64,000 nucleotides of DNA from Thalassovita gelatinovora. Its GTDB lineage: Bacteria; Pseudomonadota; Alphaproteobacteria; Rhodobacterales; Rhodobacteraceae. A program made the translations under genes and the position numbers. The stretch is taken from NCBI RefSeq assembly GCF_001458355.1, contig NZ_CYSA01000003.1, positions 124,001-188,000 of the forward strand, read 5' to 3'. Below are positions 28,082 through 39,300 of the stretch, piece after piece. Position 1 is the first letter of the stretch. Each line of letters opens with the position of its first letter. Below the pieces are notes generated by a model. That model did not search any database, was not told the DNA's origin, and saw nothing but the letters and a program-made list of their open reading frames with translations.

Positions 28082-29482
28082 TCAGGCAGCAGCGTCGGTC
28101 AACCGGGCAAGTGTTTCGGCCTGCCCAAGGACCAGCATCATGTCGAACACGCTCGGGGTTGCCGCACGGCCCGCCAAAGCTGCCCTGAGAGGGCCCGCAA
28201 GTTTGCCAAACTTCATTTCCCGCGCTTCGGCGAATTGGTTGGCAACTGCTTCCAAATCCTCTCGCGACCAGCTAGCATTTTGCAAATGCGGCGTCAATTC
28301 TTTCAGTATACCACGGGATACATCATCAAGGTTTTTAGCCGCTTTTTCATCTGGTTGAATAGGACGGTCTGCCAAGGCGAACTCCGCCTTTTCAATAAGT
28401 TGTGGAAATGTTTTGGCACGGTCTTTGAGGCAGTACATCGCCTTACGTAGAAGTACTGACTTTGCGTCGTCCAGTTGTGGTTGACCGATTGCGGACAGGA
28501 ATGCCTGCAATTCATGCAGCAGTGCAGCATCATCAGCAGCGGCGATATGCTGACCGCAAAGGTTTTCCAGTTTTTTGAAATCGAACCGGGCCGGAGCTTT
28601 GCCAATCCCGCCCAGATCGAACCACTCTTTCGCCTGCTCGTCGGTAAAAAATTCGTCATCCCCGTGGCTCCAACCCAGCCGCGCCAGGTAATTACGCATG
28701 CCCGCCGCCGGATAGCCCATTTTCTGATATTCATCGACGCCAAGCGCGCCGTGACGTTTGGACAGTTTTTTGCCGTCCGGCCCATGGATCAAGGGAATAT
28801 GCGCCCAGACGGGAACATCCCATTCCATCGCGTCATAGATCATCATCTGGCGCGCCGCATTGTTCAGGTGATCATCACCCCGGATCACATGGGTCACGCC
28901 CATATCATGGTCATCGACGACAACGGCCAACATATAGACCGGGGTACCATCGGACCGTAACAAGATCATATCATCGAGCTGATCGTTGCGGATCGTCACA
29001 TCGCCCTGCACCTGATCATGCACCACCGTTTCGCCCCCCTGCGGTGCCTTTATCCGAACCACGTAAGGGGCATCGGGATGGTTCGCCGGATCAGCATCGC
29101 GCCAAGGGCTGCGGAACAAAGTCGATTTTCCTTCGGCCCGGGCTTCATCACGAAATTGTTGAATTTCCTCCTGCGTGGCGAAGCATTTATAGGCCTTGCC
29201 CTCGGAGAGCAGCTGTTCGGCTACGGCGACATGACGCGCGGCGCTTTCGAATTGGCTGACAACGTCATCATCGTGATCCAGCCCCAACCAATCAAGACCT
29301 TTCAGGATCGCGTCGGTCGCTTCGGGGGTCGACCGTTCTCGGTCGGTGTCTTCGATCCGCAGCAGGAACTTGCCGCCACGACCGCGGGCATAAAGCCAGT
29401 TGAACAGCGCCGTGCGGGCACCGCCGATATGAAGATAGCCCGTGGGCGATGGTGCGAAACGGGTCACGATCTGAGAAGACAT
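28082..29482 (-). CDS. gltX: Glutamyl-tRNA synthetase
   Basis: Class I aminoacyl-tRNA synthetase that charges tRNA-Glu. The 466-residue protein has the ATP motif HIGG in [19 protein letters not shown] and the second signature GKKLSKRHG. The C-terminal helical anticodon-binding domain is present to the normal end. Alphaproteobacteria often carry two gltX copies; this alone cannot say which tRNA set is served. The segment about 28290-28560 uses visibly more A/T-ending codons than its flanks. The divergent comEC starts 63 bases upstream. Confidence 0.97.
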   Translation of the reverse strand: MSSQIVTRFAPSPTGYLHIGGARTALFNWLYARGRGGKFLLRIEDTDRERSTPEATDAILKGLDWLGLDHDDDVVSQFESAARHVAVAEQLLSEGKAYKCFATQEEIQQFRDEARAEGKSTLFRSPWRDADPANHPDAPYVVRIKAPQGGETVVHDQVQGDVTIRNDQLDDMILLRSDGTPVYMLAVVVDDHDMGVTHVIRGDDHLNNAARQMMIYDAMEWDVPVWAHIPLIHGPDGKKLSKRHGALGVDEYQKMGYPAAGMRNYLARLGWSHGDDEFFTDEQAKEWFDLGGIGKAPARFDFKKLENLCGQHIAAADDAALLHELQAFLSAIGQPQLDDAKSVLLRKAMYCLKDRAKTFPQLIEKAEFALADRPIQPDEKAAKNLDDVSRGILKELTPHLQNASWSREDLEAVANQFAEAREMKFGKLAGPLRAALAGRAATPSVFDMMLVLGQAETLARLTDAAA

Positions 29483-29545
29483 GCGGGTTTAACCTTTCGG
29501 TAACCAGGAGGGGAGTAGCGTTTTCGCCTGTCTATCTACCTGCCG

Positions 29546-31564
29546 ATGCAAGGACAAGACTTGGTGCCCTTTAACGGAATAGGAACAGCGCTTCTGGCGC
29601 AGCGGGGGGCGTTGCTTCCCTGGGGGCCGGTTTGCCTGGGCATAGGGATCGGAATCTATTTTCAATTACCGACAGAACCAACATCGACCGTTCAGATTCT
29701 GCTGCTTGCCACCGCGATTTGCGCGACATTTGCAGCGATGCGGACCAGCCCGGCAATTTCACCGCTATTCTGGGCGATGGCGCTGATCGCATTCGGTAGT
29801 TTGTGGGCTGGCGTGCGCAGCCATTGGGTCGCGGCACCGGTGCTGCAATACCGATATTACGGCCCGGTCGAAGGTCGGGTAACTGCGATCGACCGATCCA
29901 GCAGCGATGCGCTGCGGCTGACATTGGACCGGGTCGTTTTATCCCGCCATAGCCCGGGCAAAACCCCGGCGCGGATACGGGTGGCATTGCACGGGGAACA
30001 GAACGGATACCGGCCAGCCCCGGGCGACACTGTGATCCTGACCGCGCATCTGTTGCCTCCGTCCGGACCTGCGGAACCGGGTGGTTTCGATTTTCAACGG
30101 CATGCCTGGTTTCAACGGATTGGCGCGGTCGGGTATACCCGTACAGCCGTGTTGTTGTTGCAACCACGCCGTGCAGGACTTCCAATTGTCGCCGCACGAA
30201 TAGCCTTTTCGGTCCGGGTGCAGGCGGTTCTGCCGGACGAATCCGGGGCATTCGCTGCGGCGGTGATGACCGGCGATCGGTCTGCTATGGGACAAAGCAC
30301 CCTACAGGCGTTGCGCCGGTCCAATCTGGCGCATCTGTTGGCGATATCAGGGTTACATATGGGACTGGTTGCCGGATTCGTCTTTGCCTTGATCCGGATG
30401 ATACTGGCGTTGATCCCCGGTGCCGGTCTGCGTATCGCGGTCAAGAAAATTGCCGCATTGGCAGCCCTGACCGTGGCAGCGGGGTATCTGATCCTGTCGG
30501 GTGGTAATGTCGCAACCGAACGGGCCTTTGTCATGGTTGCGGTGTTCCTTTTGGCCATTGTATTCGACCATCGCGCGTTATCGTTGCGCGCGGTCGCGGT
30601 GGCGGCAGTTGTCGTTCTGTTGCTTAGGCCCGAAAGCCTGTTAAGCCCGGGGTTTCAGATGTCGTTTGCTGCTACGACCGCTTTGGTGTCCGTTTTCAGT
30701 TTTCTGCGGGATAGCGGATGGTTGGCCGGACGCACCTTGTTTCAGCGCGTGTTTGCGATGTTCCTGTCCTCCGCCGTAGCAGGGGCCGCGACCGCGCCTT
30801 TTGCTGCAGCCCATTTCAACCAGATCGCGGTTCTGGGCCTGCCGGCAAATCTGCTTTCGGTACCGTTGATGGGGATTCTGGTGATACCGGCGGCTGTTCT
30901 GGCCACATTGCTGATGCCGTTTGGGGCAGAGGTTCCGGTGATGTGGTTGATGGGGCTGGGATTGCGTTGGATTTTGACGGTGGCGCGTTTCGTGTCGGAA
31001 CAGGATGGCGCGGTGCGGATGGTTCAAAGCCCGGATTGGCGCGTATTGCCGGTTTTCGCCTTGGCGGCCTTGGTCGTGATGTTATGGCGCGGGCGGGGCA
31101 GATGGGTCGGCACTATGACAATGATCATTGCATTGATCCTGTGGCGTCAAAGCGAACGGCCCGATCTGTTGATCGCCGAAGACGGCGCATTGGTCGGGAT
31201 GATGACGACCAAGGGCAGGGCGATGAGCAAGGAAAACGGATCCGGTTTCGTTGCCGCGATCTGGTTGGAAAACGATGGCGATCCAGCCCCCCAAATTAAG
31301 GCGGCACACCGTTGGCCAGAACAGAAAAGTGTGGTTCAGGTCGTTTCCGGTAAAAAGGCGGCAGCAGGTGCGACCTGCAACAAGGGAGAATGGCTAATCG
31401 GCAATAACGATATTGCACAGAATTTGCCCTGTCGGGTCTTTGACCCGACCCGGTTGCGCGCAACCGGGTCGGTGGCGGTCTATTTCTCCGATACCGGCCC
31501 CAGAATCGTTACCGCCCGCCAATTGGCGGGCGACAGACCTTGGACGTCGTTCCAGTCTCAGTAA
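29546..31564 (+). CDS. comEC: ComEC/Rec2-family DNA uptake channel
   Basis: Polytopic inner-membrane protein that carries single-stranded DNA into the cytoplasm during natural transformation. In the 672-residue protein an N-terminal DUF4131-like domain (OB-fold region [10 protein letters not shown]...) precedes the competence core with [18 protein letters not shown] and a series of hydrophobic helices. After the last helix only about 140 residues follow; the HxHxDH metallo-beta-lactamase nuclease motif is absent, as in many alphaproteobacterial members. Its stop overlaps the lexA stop by seven bases on the opposite strand. The ribosome site is weak, so the exact start is uncertain. Confidence 0.9.
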   Translation: MQGQDLVPFNGIGTALLAQRGALLPWGPVCLGIGIGIYFQLPTEPTSTVQILLLATAICATFAAMRTSPAISPLFWAMALIAFGSLWAGVRSHWVAAPVLQYRYYGPVEGRVTAIDRSSSDALRLTLDRVVLSRHSPGKTPARIRVALHGEQNGYRPAPGDTVILTAHLLPPSGPAEPGGFDFQRHAWFQRIGAVGYTRTAVLLLQPRRAGLPIVAARIAFSVRVQAVLPDESGAFAAAVMTGDRSAMGQSTLQALRRSNLAHLLAISGLHMGLVAGFVFALIRMILALIPGAGLRIAVKKIAALAALTVAAGYLILSGGNVATERAFVMVAVFLLAIVFDHRALSLRAVAVAAVVVLLLRPESLLSPGFQMSFAATTALVSVFSFLRDSGWLAGRTLFQRVFAMFLSSAVAGAATAPFAAAHFNQIAVLGLPANLLSVPLMGILVIPAAVLATLLMPFGAEVPVMWLMGLGLRWILTVARFVSEQDGAVRMVQSPDWRVLPVFALAALVVMLWRGRGRWVGTMTMIIALILWRQSERPDLLIAEDGALVGMMTTKGRAMSKENGSGFVAAIWLENDGDPAPQIKAAHRWPEQKSVVQVVSGKKAAAGATCNKGEWLIGNNDIAQNLPCRVFDPTRLRATGSVAVYFSDTGPRIVTARQLAGDRPWTSFQSQ

Positions 31565-32250
31565 CTGCGGATCAAACCGACCAGACGGCCCTGAACTTTG
31601 ACCATGTGGTCAGGCAAAACACGGGTTTCATAAACCGGATTGGCCGCTTCCAACGCAATACTGTTGCCTTTGCGGCGAAAAGTTTTCAGCGTCGCTTCTT
31701 GATCTTCCACCAACGCCACCACGATATCGCCGTTCTGCGCGGTGTTGGTTTCGCGGATGATCACCACGTCGCCGTCATTGATGCCGGCATTGATCATCGA
31801 ATCGCCCTTCACCTCGAGCGCGTAATGATTGCCCTGACTGCTGAGCATTGACCCGGGCACCGCAATGTGACGCGACGTATGGCTAATTGCTTCGATCGGG
31901 ACACCGGCGGCGATCTGGCCCATTACGGGCAATTCCATCGCGTGAACCGGCTCAATCGGCATTGCATCGCGCGGTGTGGTTTCGGGCCTGCCGCCGTTGA
32001 TCACCTTGGGGGTGAAGCCGGCGTTGCCGCTCAGGCTTTCGGGCAGTTTCACGATTTCAATCGCGCGGGCCCGGTGCGCCAAACGGCGAATGAAGCCGCG
32101 TTCTTCCAACGCGGTGATCAGGCGGTGAATACCCGATTTGGACCGCAGGTTCAGTGCTTCTTTCATTTCATCGAAGGATGGTGGAACGCCATCGCGCTGC
32201 ATGCGCTTGTGAATGAATGTCAGCAGATCGAGCTGTTTTTTCGTCAGCAT
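31558..32250 (-). CDS. lexA: SOS repressor LexA
   Basis: Repressor of DNA-damage genes, inactivated by RecA-stimulated self-cleavage. The 230-residue protein has the N-terminal helix-turn-helix ([21 protein letters not shown]), an Ala-Gly cleavage site at 115-116 in [10 protein letters not shown], and the catalytic dyad Ser151 (GDSMI) and Lys189 (TLKTFRRKG). The ATG at 32250 is preceded by GGAGGGGG. An alphaproteobacterial SOS box lies 34 bases upstream of the start, implying autoregulation. moeA lies upstream on the same strand, 76 bases away. Confidence 0.98.
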   Translation of the reverse strand: MLTKKQLDLLTFIHKRMQRDGVPPSFDEMKEALNLRSKSGIHRLITALEERGFIRRLAHRARAIEIVKLPESLSGNAGFTPKVINGGRPETTPRDAMPIEPVHAMELPVMGQIAAGVPIEAISHTSRHIAVPGSMLSSQGNHYALEVKGDSMINAGINDGDVVIIRETNTAQNGDIVVALVEDQEATLKTFRRKGNSIALEAANPVYETRVLPDHMVKVQGRLVGLIRSY

Positions 32251-32283
32251 GAACGCCCCCTCCGGGTTAAGCGGTTTGGGTTT

Positions 32284-32298
32284 GTTCTACACATGTTC
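32284..32298 (-). promoter_or_regulatory. LexA binding site (SOS box) upstream of lexA
   Basis: GTTC-TACACAT-GTTC matches the alphaproteobacterial consensus GTTC-N7-GTTC exactly. It lies 34 bases before the lexA ATG, in the position expected for autoregulation of the SOS response. Confidence 0.9.
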
Positions 32299-32326
32299 CC
32301 GTTTTGTGTCAATGGCGAGGCGATGA

Positions 32327-33499
32327 TCAAAATGGAATATAGTCGACCATATGGCCCGCAGGTCGCGCCGGGTCGCCGATCGGGCGGATCAGCAAGCCAT
32401 TTGCGCGGCTCAGTACCGACAAAAGCGAACTGTCCTGATTGTCCAGCGGCGTCAGCAACCCGTCTGATACCACGGCGCGCATATAATGTTCGCGCGATCC
32501 GTTGGCCGAAATATCGGTGGCAAGTTCCACTTGCCGCACCCCGGGGGCCTGTGCCGGTAGGCCCAGCATGGCCTGGATCACTGGCACCGCGAACAGTATG
32601 CCGCACACCATGGCCGACACCGGGTTACCCGGCAAACCGATCATCATCGCGCCGTCGATGGTTCCCGCCATCAACGGTTTGCCCGGACGCATGGCGACCT
32701 TGTAAAACGCGCGCTGCAATCCCAGATCGGCCGCCACCTGCGCCACCAGATCGTGATCGCCAACAGAAGCCCCGCCAATCGTGATGACAAGATCGGCTCC
32801 CTTGGCCAGATCCAGCGCTGTTTTCAAAGAGGCCACATTGTCCCGCGCGATCGGCAGAATCCGGGTTTGTGCCCCGGCCTGATCGAACAGCGCCTTCAAC
32901 CCGAACGTGTTCGAGGCGATGATCTGATCCGGACCGGGGGTTTCGCCGGGCATCACCAATTCATCTCCGGTGGAAATCAGCGTCACGTCTGGCTGGCGCG
33001 TGACCGGTACTTCGGCAATATTCATCGACGCCAGCAATGCAATATCGGCAGGGCCCAGACGTTTCGGCGCTGCAAATACCTGACCTTCGGCAAAATCGCC
33101 GCCGGCGGGGCGGATATTGGAATTGTCGCCGGTGTCCCCGGTGATCGTGATGGTGTCGCCGACCCGGTCGACATCTTCCTGTATCACGACAAATCCGACA
33201 TCGTCAGGCACCGGCGCACCGGTGAAAATGCGTACGGCTTGTCCCAGCGCAACCGGACCGATGAACCGCGAACCGGCGGCGGCTTCACCGATGACCCGAA
33301 AAGATGCGCCTTTAGAAACCTCGTCGGCGCGCAGCCCATAACCATCCATCGCCGACGCGGCAAAGGGAGGCTGGGTGCGTTTCGCGCTGACATCGTGGGC
33401 CAGAACGCGGCCCAAAGCCTTGACCAGCGGCACGGTTTCTTCGGCCATCTGCGGGGCCAGATCGAACAGCAGGGCGCGAGCGTCTTTAACCGTAATCAT
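32327..33499 (-). CDS. moeA: Molybdopterin molybdotransferase MoeA
   Basis: Inserts molybdate into adenylylated molybdopterin, the last step of Mo-cofactor synthesis. The 390-residue protein has the expected domain set: N-terminal [28 protein letters not shown], then the MogA-like domain with [24 protein letters not shown] and [13 protein letters not shown], and a C-terminal beta domain. The start overlaps the moaC stop by four bases, so the two are co-translated. This is the distal end of the trp/moa operon; lexA follows after a short gap with its own SOS box. Confidence 0.96.
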   Translation of the reverse strand: MITVKDARALLFDLAPQMAEETVPLVKALGRVLAHDVSAKRTQPPFAASAMDGYGLRADEVSKGASFRVIGEAAAGSRFIGPVALGQAVRIFTGAPVPDDVGFVVIQEDVDRVGDTITITGDTGDNSNIRPAGGDFAEGQVFAAPKRLGPADIALLASMNIAEVPVTRQPDVTLISTGDELVMPGETPGPDQIIASNTFGLKALFDQAGAQTRILPIARDNVASLKTALDLAKGADLVITIGGASVGDHDLVAQVAADLGLQRAFYKVAMRPGKPLMAGTIDGAMMIGLPGNPVSAMVCGILFAVPVIQAMLGLPAQAPGVRQVELATDISANGSREHYMRAVVSDGLLTPLDNQDSSLLSVLSRANGLLIRPIGDPARPAGHMVDYIPF

Positions 33500-33978
33500 T
33501 TTGTTTCATACCGTCCCGATTTGCCGCCGTCTTTCAAAGTCACGTGGATGCCGCCGATTTCCATCGCCTTATCGACCGCCTTGATCATGTCATAGACGGT
33601 CAGGGCGGCGGTACTGACGGCCGTCAGCGCCTCCATCTCGACGCCGGTCTGGCCGGTTGTCTTCACCGTCGCTTCGATCCGCACGCCCGGCAGATCCGAG
33701 TCCAGCGTCAGATCGACGGCGACCTTGGTGACGGGCAGGGGATGGCAAAGCGGAATCAGGTCGGGCGTCTTCTTGGCCCCCATGATCCCCGCCAGCCGCG
33801 CCACGCCCAGAACGTCGCCTTTCTTGGCCCTGCCTTCGGAAATCATCTCAAAGGTATCGTGCGCCATCCGGACCCAACCTGCAGCAGTGGCGATCCGCGA
33901 TGTCACCGCCTTGTCGGACACATCCACCATATGCGCGTCGCCCTTGGCGTCGAAATGGGTCAGCCCGGCCATGCTCAC
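33496..33978 (-). CDS. moaC: Cyclic pyranopterin monophosphate synthase MoaC
   Basis: Converts the cyclised GTP derivative made by MoaA to cyclic pyranopterin monophosphate. The 160-residue protein has the family signatures [15 protein letters not shown] near the N-terminus, the active-site segment [13 protein letters not shown], and [19 protein letters not shown]. Four-base overlaps join it to trpC upstream and moeA downstream. The MoaA gene is not in this window. The pairing with tryptophan genes is a conserved alphaproteobacterial order. Confidence 0.97.
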   Translation of the reverse strand: MSMAGLTHFDAKGDAHMVDVSDKAVTSRIATAAGWVRMAHDTFEMISEGRAKKGDVLGVARLAGIMGAKKTPDLIPLCHPLPVTKVAVDLTLDSDLPGVRIEATVKTTGQTGVEMEALTAVSTAALTVYDMIKAVDKAMEIGGIHVTLKDGGKSGRYETK

Positions 33979-34787
33979 ATACCCGCCGCAGTCAAAGGAT
34001 GCGCAAGTAGCGTCCTTGTGGCCATTTCGACGTTGTCATTGCGCATCAGGCTTTCGCCGATCAGGAAACAACGGGCGCCGTAGCGGGCCATTTCGGTCAG
34101 ATCTTCGGGCGAATTCAGACCGCTTTCGGACACCAACATCCGGTCGGCAGGAACGTATTTCGACAGGGTACGGGTGGTGTCGAGCGAGGTTTCAAAGGTT
34201 TTCAGGTTGCGGTTGTTGATGCCAATCAGCGGCGATTTCAACAGGGTCGCGCGTTCCAATTCGTCGCCATCATGCACTTCGATCAGCGCATCCATTCCCC
34301 AGTCCAATGCAGCCGATTCCAATTCCTGCGCCTGCGCGTCGCTGACGCTTGCCATGATGATAAGGATACAGTCCGCACCCAATGCACGGGCTTCGGCCAC
34401 CTGATAGGTGTCATACATGAAATCCTTGCGCAGCACTGGCAGCGACACTGCTGCGCGCGCCGCGACGAGGAAATCCTTGCCCCCTTGGAACGAGGGTGTA
34501 TCGGTCAGCACCGACAGGCAGGTGGCACCACCATCCTCATAGGCCTTGGCCAATTCAGCCGGATTGAAATCCTCCCGGATCAATCCCTTGGATGGGCTGG
34601 CCTTTTTGATTTCGGCGATCAAACCGTATCCCGACCGGCTGGCTTTCTGGAGCGCATCGGCAAAAGGGCGAACCGGCGATGCGGTGCGGGCCTCCGCCTC
34701 CACCGATTCCAGCGGCTTGGCAGCCTTGTCGGCGGCCACTTCTTCCAGCTTATAGGCTTTTATCTTGTCGAGAACCGTTGCGGTCAT
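33975..34787 (-). CDS. trpC: Indole-3-glycerol-phosphate synthase
   Basis: Closes the indole ring in tryptophan synthesis from CdRP. The 270-residue monofunctional TIM-barrel enzyme shows [71 protein letters not shown] and [13 protein letters not shown], covering the catalytic lysines and phosphate site. No TrpF domain is fused. It overlaps ung upstream and moaC downstream by four bases each, so all three are translationally coupled. Confidence 0.98.
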   Translation of the reverse strand: MTATVLDKIKAYKLEEVAADKAAKPLESVEAEARTASPVRPFADALQKASRSGYGLIAEIKKASPSKGLIREDFNPAELAKAYEDGGATCLSVLTDTPSFQGGKDFLVAARAAVSLPVLRKDFMYDTYQVAEARALGADCILIIMASVSDAQAQELESAALDWGMDALIEVHDGDELERATLLKSPLIGINNRNLKTFETSLDTTRTLSKYVPADRMLVSESGLNSPEDLTEMARYGARCFLIGESLMRNDNVEMATRTLLAHPLTAAGM

Positions 34788-35446
34788 TCTGCCTCCGAAT
34801 TCCGGGCCCAGTCGATTACGGGCTCCCCTCGGTTCTTAAGCCATGTGTTCACTGCTGAAAATGGTTTTGACCCGAAAAATCCACGCGACGCCGAAAGCGG
34901 CGAGGGATGAGCCGATTTGATGACAAGGTGATCGCCGGGTCGGATGTGATCCGCCAGCGCCTGCGCTGGCTTACCCCAGAGGATGTAAGCGGTGGGTTTG
35001 TCCGCGGTCTTTTCCAGCACCTGATGCGCAAGAGCCTGCCAGCCCAATGCCTTGTGCCCGTGTGCTTCGCCAGCCGGGACGCTCAGCACAGTATTGAGCA
35101 GCAGAACCCCCTGACGCGCCCAACCACGCAGATCGCCGGTTGTCGGCACTGCGCCAATATCGTCCTGCATCTCTTTGAAAATATTTAGCAAAGACCGGGG
35201 CAGGGGAGTCACATCCGGTTCTACCGAAAAAGCCAGCCCATGGGCATGTCCCGGTGTCGGATAGGGATCCTGACCCAATATTACCACCCGGGTGTTTTCG
35301 GGTTGGGTCAGTTGCAAGGCAGCGAAACGCTGCACTTGGGGCGGCAGAATATCGCGGTCGTCCTGCGCGATTGCCGCTTCGATACCGGGCCAGTCGGAGG
35401 CGAAAAAATCCAGATCCCGCCATGCGCCGATATCCGGTAGTGCCAT
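34784..35446 (-). CDS. ung: Uracil-DNA glycosylase, family 1
   Basis: Excises uracil from DNA, the first step of base-excision repair. The 220-residue protein has the family 1 water-activating loop [18 protein letters not shown] with catalytic Asp60, the region [10 protein letters not shown], and the DNA-intercalation motif [15 protein letters not shown] with its His. It is embedded in the tryptophan operon: its first base is shared with the trpD stop, and its stop overlaps trpC. No separate promoter or SOS box is visible between trpD and ung. Confidence 0.95.
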   Translation of the reverse strand: MALPDIGAWRDLDFFASDWPGIEAAIAQDDRDILPPQVQRFAALQLTQPENTRVVILGQDPYPTPGHAHGLAFSVEPDVTPLPRSLLNIFKEMQDDIGAVPTTGDLRGWARQGVLLLNTVLSVPAGEAHGHKALGWQALAHQVLEKTADKPTAYILWGKPAQALADHIRPGDHLVIKSAHPSPLSASRGFFGSKPFSAVNTWLKNRGEPVIDWARNSEAE

Positions 35447-36468
35447 CAGGTGGACTCGGACGTGATGCGCGCCAGCATTTCCAGCTTGGCCGTGGCCGCC
35501 CCGCTATCGATGCTTTCGCGCGCGAGCGCCACGCCATCCTTCAGATCGTCCACTTTGCCCGCGATATGCAGCGCTGCGGCGGCGTTCAGCAACACCGCAT
35601 CGCGATAGGCAGACTTTTCCCCCGCCAAAAGCGCCCGAAAAGCCGCAGCGTTTTCGTCGGGTTCGCCCCCGATGATGGCTTCGAACGGATGCACCGGCAG
35701 ACCGAAATCTTCCGGATGCAGGTCCAGATCTGTGACGGTGCCGTCTTCATTCAACGACGCGACATAGGTTTCGCCGGTAATGGTCATTTCATCGGTGCCG
35801 TCCGATCCATGCACCAACCAGGCCTTTTCGCTGCCCAGAGCCCCAAGCGTTTCTGCCATCGGTCGGATCATCGCGCGGCTGAACGCACCGGTCAGCTGCC
35901 GTTTTACCCCTGCCGGATTGGTCAGCGGCCCCAGAATGTTGAAAATCGTCCGCGTCCCCAGTTCGGCCCGCGCCGGGCCGACATGGGCCATGGCCGGATG
36001 ATGCATCGGTGCCATCATGAACGCGATCCCGGCTTCTTTCAAAGCCTTTTCAACCACTTTCGGGCCAACCATCACGTTGATACCCATCTGGGACTGGACG
36101 TCCGCCGTGCCGGATTTCGAACTCAGATTACGGTTGCCATGCTTGGCCACCGGCACACCCGCGCCCGCCACCACAAAGGCGGTGGCAGTGGAAATGTTCA
36201 GCGTATGTTTGCCATCGCCGCCGGTACCGACGATATCCATCGCGCCATCGGGCGCTTTGACCTTGTGGCATTTCTCCCGCATGACGGTTGCGGCGGCGGT
36301 ATATTCGTCGACCGTTTCCCCGCGCGTGCGCAGCGCCATCAACAACCCGCCGATCTGCGCCGGGGTGGCTTCGCCGTTGAACAGGATGGCAAAGGCGGTT
36401 TCGGCTTCTTCCCGGCTCAACACCCGGTCGGCGGCGGCTCCGATCAGCGGTTTCAGTGCATCGCTCAT
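35446..36468 (-). CDS. trpD: Anthranilate phosphoribosyltransferase
   Basis: Adds phosphoribosyl from PRPP to anthranilate in tryptophan synthesis. The 340-residue protein has the PRPP-binding block [17 protein letters not shown], the conserved [16 protein letters not shown], and [18 protein letters not shown]. The start overlaps the trpG stop by four bases, and the stop adjoins ung with a one-base overlap. Alphaproteobacteria keep TrpG and TrpD as separate proteins, as here. Confidence 0.98.
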   Translation of the reverse strand: MSDALKPLIGAAADRVLSREEAETAFAILFNGEATPAQIGGLLMALRTRGETVDEYTAAATVMREKCHKVKAPDGAMDIVGTGGDGKHTLNISTATAFVVAGAGVPVAKHGNRNLSSKSGTADVQSQMGINVMVGPKVVEKALKEAGIAFMMAPMHHPAMAHVGPARAELGTRTIFNILGPLTNPAGVKRQLTGAFSRAMIRPMAETLGALGSEKAWLVHGSDGTDEMTITGETYVASLNEDGTVTDLDLHPEDFGLPVHPFEAIIGGEPDENAAAFRALLAGEKSAYRDAVLLNAAAALHIAGKVDDLKDGVALARESIDSGAATAKLEMLARITSEST

Positions 36469-37046
36469 GCCGGTACCTTCATGACATCAAGGAAATTCTG
36501 CAGCAGTTTGTGACCATGCTGCGACGCGATGGATTCAGGGTGGAACTGCACCCCGTGGATCGGAAGGTCCTTGTGCTGCACCCCCATGATCGTACCGTCT
36601 TCCAGTTCGGCCGTGATTTCCAGGCAATCGGGGAGGGTGTCGCGATCAACCACCAGCGAATGATAGCGGGTCGCCTCGAACGGGCTGGGCAGCCCGGCGA
36701 ACAGCCCCTTGCCGGTATGATGTATCAGCCCCATCTTGCCATGCACGATTTCATGGCAACGCACCACCTTGCCGCCAAAGGCCTGGCCGATGGTCTGATG
36801 ACCCAGGCAAACCCCCAGAAGCGGCGTTTTCGTTTCCGCAGCAGCCGTTGTCAGCGCCAGACAAATCCCCGCTTGATCGGGATCACAGGGCCCCGGTGAC
36901 AATAAAATCCCTTCCGGCCGCATCGCCATCGCATCCTGCACGGTCAGCGCATCGTTGCGGCGGACTTCGATTTCGGCCCCCAATTCACCTAAATAGTGAA
37001 CAAGGTTGTAGGTGAAACTGTCATAATTATCGATCAGCAGAAGCAT
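36465..37046 (-). CDS. trpG: Anthranilate synthase component II (glutamine amidotransferase)
   Basis: Supplies ammonia from glutamine to TrpE for anthranilate formation. The 193-residue class I amidotransferase starts with [19 protein letters not shown], has the oxyanion segment [13 protein letters not shown], the nucleophile Cys80 in [15 protein letters not shown], and the His/Glu of HGVQFHPES. The start at 37046 gives the canonical N-terminus; the 15 codons upstream in frame do not resemble the family. It leads the trpG-trpD-ung-trpC-moaC-moeA run. trpE is separate, about 2 kb upstream. Confidence 0.97.
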   Translation of the reverse strand: MLLLIDNYDSFTYNLVHYLGELGAEIEVRRNDALTVQDAMAMRPEGILLSPGPCDPDQAGICLALTTAAAETKTPLLGVCLGHQTIGQAFGGKVVRCHEIVHGKMGLIHHTGKGLFAGLPSPFEATRYHSLVVDRDTLPDCLEITAELEDGTIMGVQHKDLPIHGVQFHPESIASQHGHKLLQNFLDVMKVPA

Positions 37047-37178
37047 CTGGACTATCTTTGCAATTGGGGGCTGGAGGCCCATCGTCATCACGTTATACTT
37101 GTTCAGGCTTGCGCCGGAGCGTCAAGGGGGGCAAACCGCGCAGCAGAATGATGGGGCAGTAGCTTAAGGGGACAAATC

Positions 37179-38606
37179 TTGGCCAAAGGAGCATTGGGCG
37201 GATTTCTTACCGGCGCGGCGGTTGTGTTGGTCGCGGCCGCGACGGTATCGGTGATGACGGCACTGGAAACGCCCCGTCCTGACGCGGCCGCCGTCGAAGT
37301 TCCAGCAGGTTCAGAATTTGACGGTGCGCGCGACGATACCCAAGCCAGCCTACCTATGGCAGATCCGGTTGACCGCACACCGGAAACATCCCGCGCCACC
37401 GAACCGCGACCCGACGACCTGAACAATGTGTCGGAAGACCAGCTGACCCCAGGCGATCAGCCAAAACCGGTCGAAGCCGAAACCGGCATGACCGCGCCGG
37501 AAACGGAAACGGCACCGTTGGCGATTGCAGCGCCCGATACCGGTAGCCAGACGCCAGCAATGATCGAAACGCCTGCCCCCCCCGAAGTACCAGCCGATGA
37601 GAACCTGTCGATTTCGACCACCCCGGCCCAGCCGGTCTTGCCCGAAGCCAGCGAAAGCTCGGCCTTCCGGTCGGATGAGCCGATTTCCGAACCTGCCCCT
37701 TCGGTCGAAGTTCCTCGGCCATCACGACAAGAAGACCGCGAACCGGCCCAGATCGTAGCACTTGACCCCGACACATCGGCAGAGCGGCCTATGTCATTGT
37801 CACGTATCGGAGAGTCCCAGGAAAAGACCCCGCGCATCGGGACCCCGGTCGGCCGTCTGACCGATCAGCCGATCGAAGAAGATGTCTCAGAACCCGCTGC
37901 GGATATCCCCGCTAGTGCCGTTCTAAAACCCCCTCTCGATGCTTTCTCAGCCCGTTTCAACAACCCCGAAGACAAACCGCTGATGGCGATCTTGCTGCTC
38001 GATCACGGCGACAGCAAGATCGGACTGGAGGCGCTGGCAAGCTTTCCCTATCCGCTCAGTTTCGCCGTGGACGCGACCAGCCCCAACGCCAAATCCGCCA
38101 TGCAACGGTACCGCGATGCCGGATTCGAAGTTTTGGCACTGTCGGACATCCCTCTGGGGGCAACGGCGGCTGATACCGAAATGCTGTTGCGGGCCACCTT
38201 GCGCGAATTGCCCGAAACCGTCGCCGTAATGGAAGGCGATCAGAGCGGCTTGCAGGCGGACAAAGTCGTGTCCGATCAGGCTGCGGCGCTGTTGGCGGAA
38301 ACCGGCCATGGCTTGGTGCTGTTTCCTAAAGGCCTCAACACCGCACAGAAGCTTGCCGTCAAGGCAGGGGTACCTGCGGTGACGGTGTTCCGAGATTTCG
38401 ATGGTCAGGACCAAAACGCCTCGGTGATCCGTCGCTTTCTTGATCAGGCGGCCTTCAAGGCCCGCCAATCCGAAACTGGCGTGATCATGGTCGGGCGTCT
38501 GCGCGCCGAAACCATATCGGCGCTGTTGCTTTGGGGGTTGCAGGATCGTGCCAGCCAAGTGGCGCTTGCACCTGTTTCTGCGGTTTTGAACGCGGCGCTG
38601 CGCTAG
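37179..38606 (+). CDS. Divergent polysaccharide deacetylase family protein (YibQ/DUF610-like)
   Basis: A 475-residue envelope protein. The N-terminus has one hydrophobic segment ([18 protein letters not shown]) followed by about 230 residues of low-complexity, Pro/Glu/Thr-rich linker. The C-terminal 220 residues are the YibQ-like domain, a degenerate polysaccharide-deacetylase barrel ([39 protein letters not shown]). The usual metal-binding residues are poorly kept, so activity is uncertain. The start is TTG at 37179 with AAGGGGA seven bases upstream, giving the MAKG start I recall from relatives. It is divergent from trpG. Confidence 0.8.
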   Translation: MAKGALGGFLTGAAVVLVAAATVSVMTALETPRPDAAAVEVPAGSEFDGARDDTQASLPMADPVDRTPETSRATEPRPDDLNNVSEDQLTPGDQPKPVEAETGMTAPETETAPLAIAAPDTGSQTPAMIETPAPPEVPADENLSISTTPAQPVLPEASESSAFRSDEPISEPAPSVEVPRPSRQEDREPAQIVALDPDTSAERPMSLSRIGESQEKTPRIGTPVGRLTDQPIEEDVSEPAADIPASAVLKPPLDAFSARFNNPEDKPLMAILLLDHGDSKIGLEALASFPYPLSFAVDATSPNAKSAMQRYRDAGFEVLALSDIPLGATAADTEMLLRATLRELPETVAVMEGDQSGLQADKVVSDQAAALLAETGHGLVLFPKGLNTAQKLAVKAGVPAVTVFRDFDGQDQNASVIRRFLDQAAFKARQSETGVIMVGRLRAETISALLLWGLQDRASQVALAPVSAVLNAALR

Positions 38607-39145
38607 GCGTCGCGCCACTGGCCGGGGGCTAACCCCGCAACGCTCCAGTCGCCAATCCCTCCCCGGATCAGCCGCAACGTCGGAAATCCCACCGCCGCCG
38701 TCATCCGCCGCACCTGCCGGTTTCGGCCTTCGCTGATCGTCAGGGCCAGCCAACTGTCTGGCACCGATTTGCGGTACCGTATCGGCGGATTGCGCGGCCA
38801 GATATCCGGCGCGTCCATCGCCTCGGCCTTGGCAGGACGCGTCATTCCATCCTTCAACGCCACCCCACGCCGCAACTGCTCAAGCGCCTGTTCCGTTACG
38901 GTGCCTTCGACCTGAACCCAATAGGTTTTTTCCATCTTGTTGCGGGGATTGGAAATGCGCGCCTGCAAGGCGCCGTTATCGGTTAGAACCATCAATCCTT
39001 CGCTGTCCCGGTCCAGACGTCCGGCCGGATACACCTCCGGCACGTCGATGAAATCAGACAATGTCGCCCGTTTGCTGCCCGCAAGTCCCTTGTCGGTAAA
39101 CTGTGACAATACATCGAATGGTTTGTTGAACAGGATCACCCGCAT
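38603..39145 (-). CDS. Pseudouridine synthase, RsuA/RluE group
   Basis: A 180-residue rRNA pseudouridine synthase of the RsuA/RluB/E/F group. The catalytic block is [19 protein letters not shown] with the nucleophilic Asp, preceded by [12 protein letters not shown] and followed by KTYWVQVEG and [15 protein letters not shown]. It lacks an S4 RNA-binding domain, matching RluE best (23S rRNA target in E. coli), so the gene is probably rluE; the target is inferred. The start at 39145 is set by AAGGAT upstream. The 3' end overlaps the convergent deacetylase gene by four bases. Confidence 0.9.
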   Translation of the reverse strand: MRVILFNKPFDVLSQFTDKGLAGSKRATLSDFIDVPEVYPAGRLDRDSEGLMVLTDNGALQARISNPRNKMEKTYWVQVEGTVTEQALEQLRRGVALKDGMTRPAKAEAMDAPDIWPRNPPIRYRKSVPDSWLALTISEGRNRQVRRMTAAVGFPTLRLIRGGIGDWSVAGLAPGQWRDA

Positions 39146-39174
39146 CGCCGCAGATCCTTTTCGTATTTCATCTT

Positions 39175-39291
39175 GGTCCAAATACTCCGGGGGAGGCGCG
39201 CAAGGCGCGACGGGGGCAGCGCCCCCAAATTGCCGAGGCGGCGGCTGCAAGCCGGCACCGAGACAGAACTGCGCCCGGCCAAAGGCCGGGC
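39175..39291. repeat. GC-rich intergenic hairpin element (REP-like) between trpE and the rluE-like gene
   Basis: The stretch holds CAAATACTCCGGGGGAGGCG (39179-39198), a hairpin GGGGGC-AGC-GCCCCC (39212-39226), and a second hairpin GCCCGGCC-AAA-GGCCGGGC (39273-39291) next to the trpE stop. I recall very similar elements in many Rhodobacterales intergenic regions, but cannot check this here. No T-run follows, so its role as a terminator is unclear. Confidence 0.5.
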
Positions 39292-39300
39292 CCGATCAGA

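Noticed and set aside
35254-36513. 419-codon plus-strand frame opposite ung and trpD
   Set aside because: Antisense to two certain genes; no domain recognisable.
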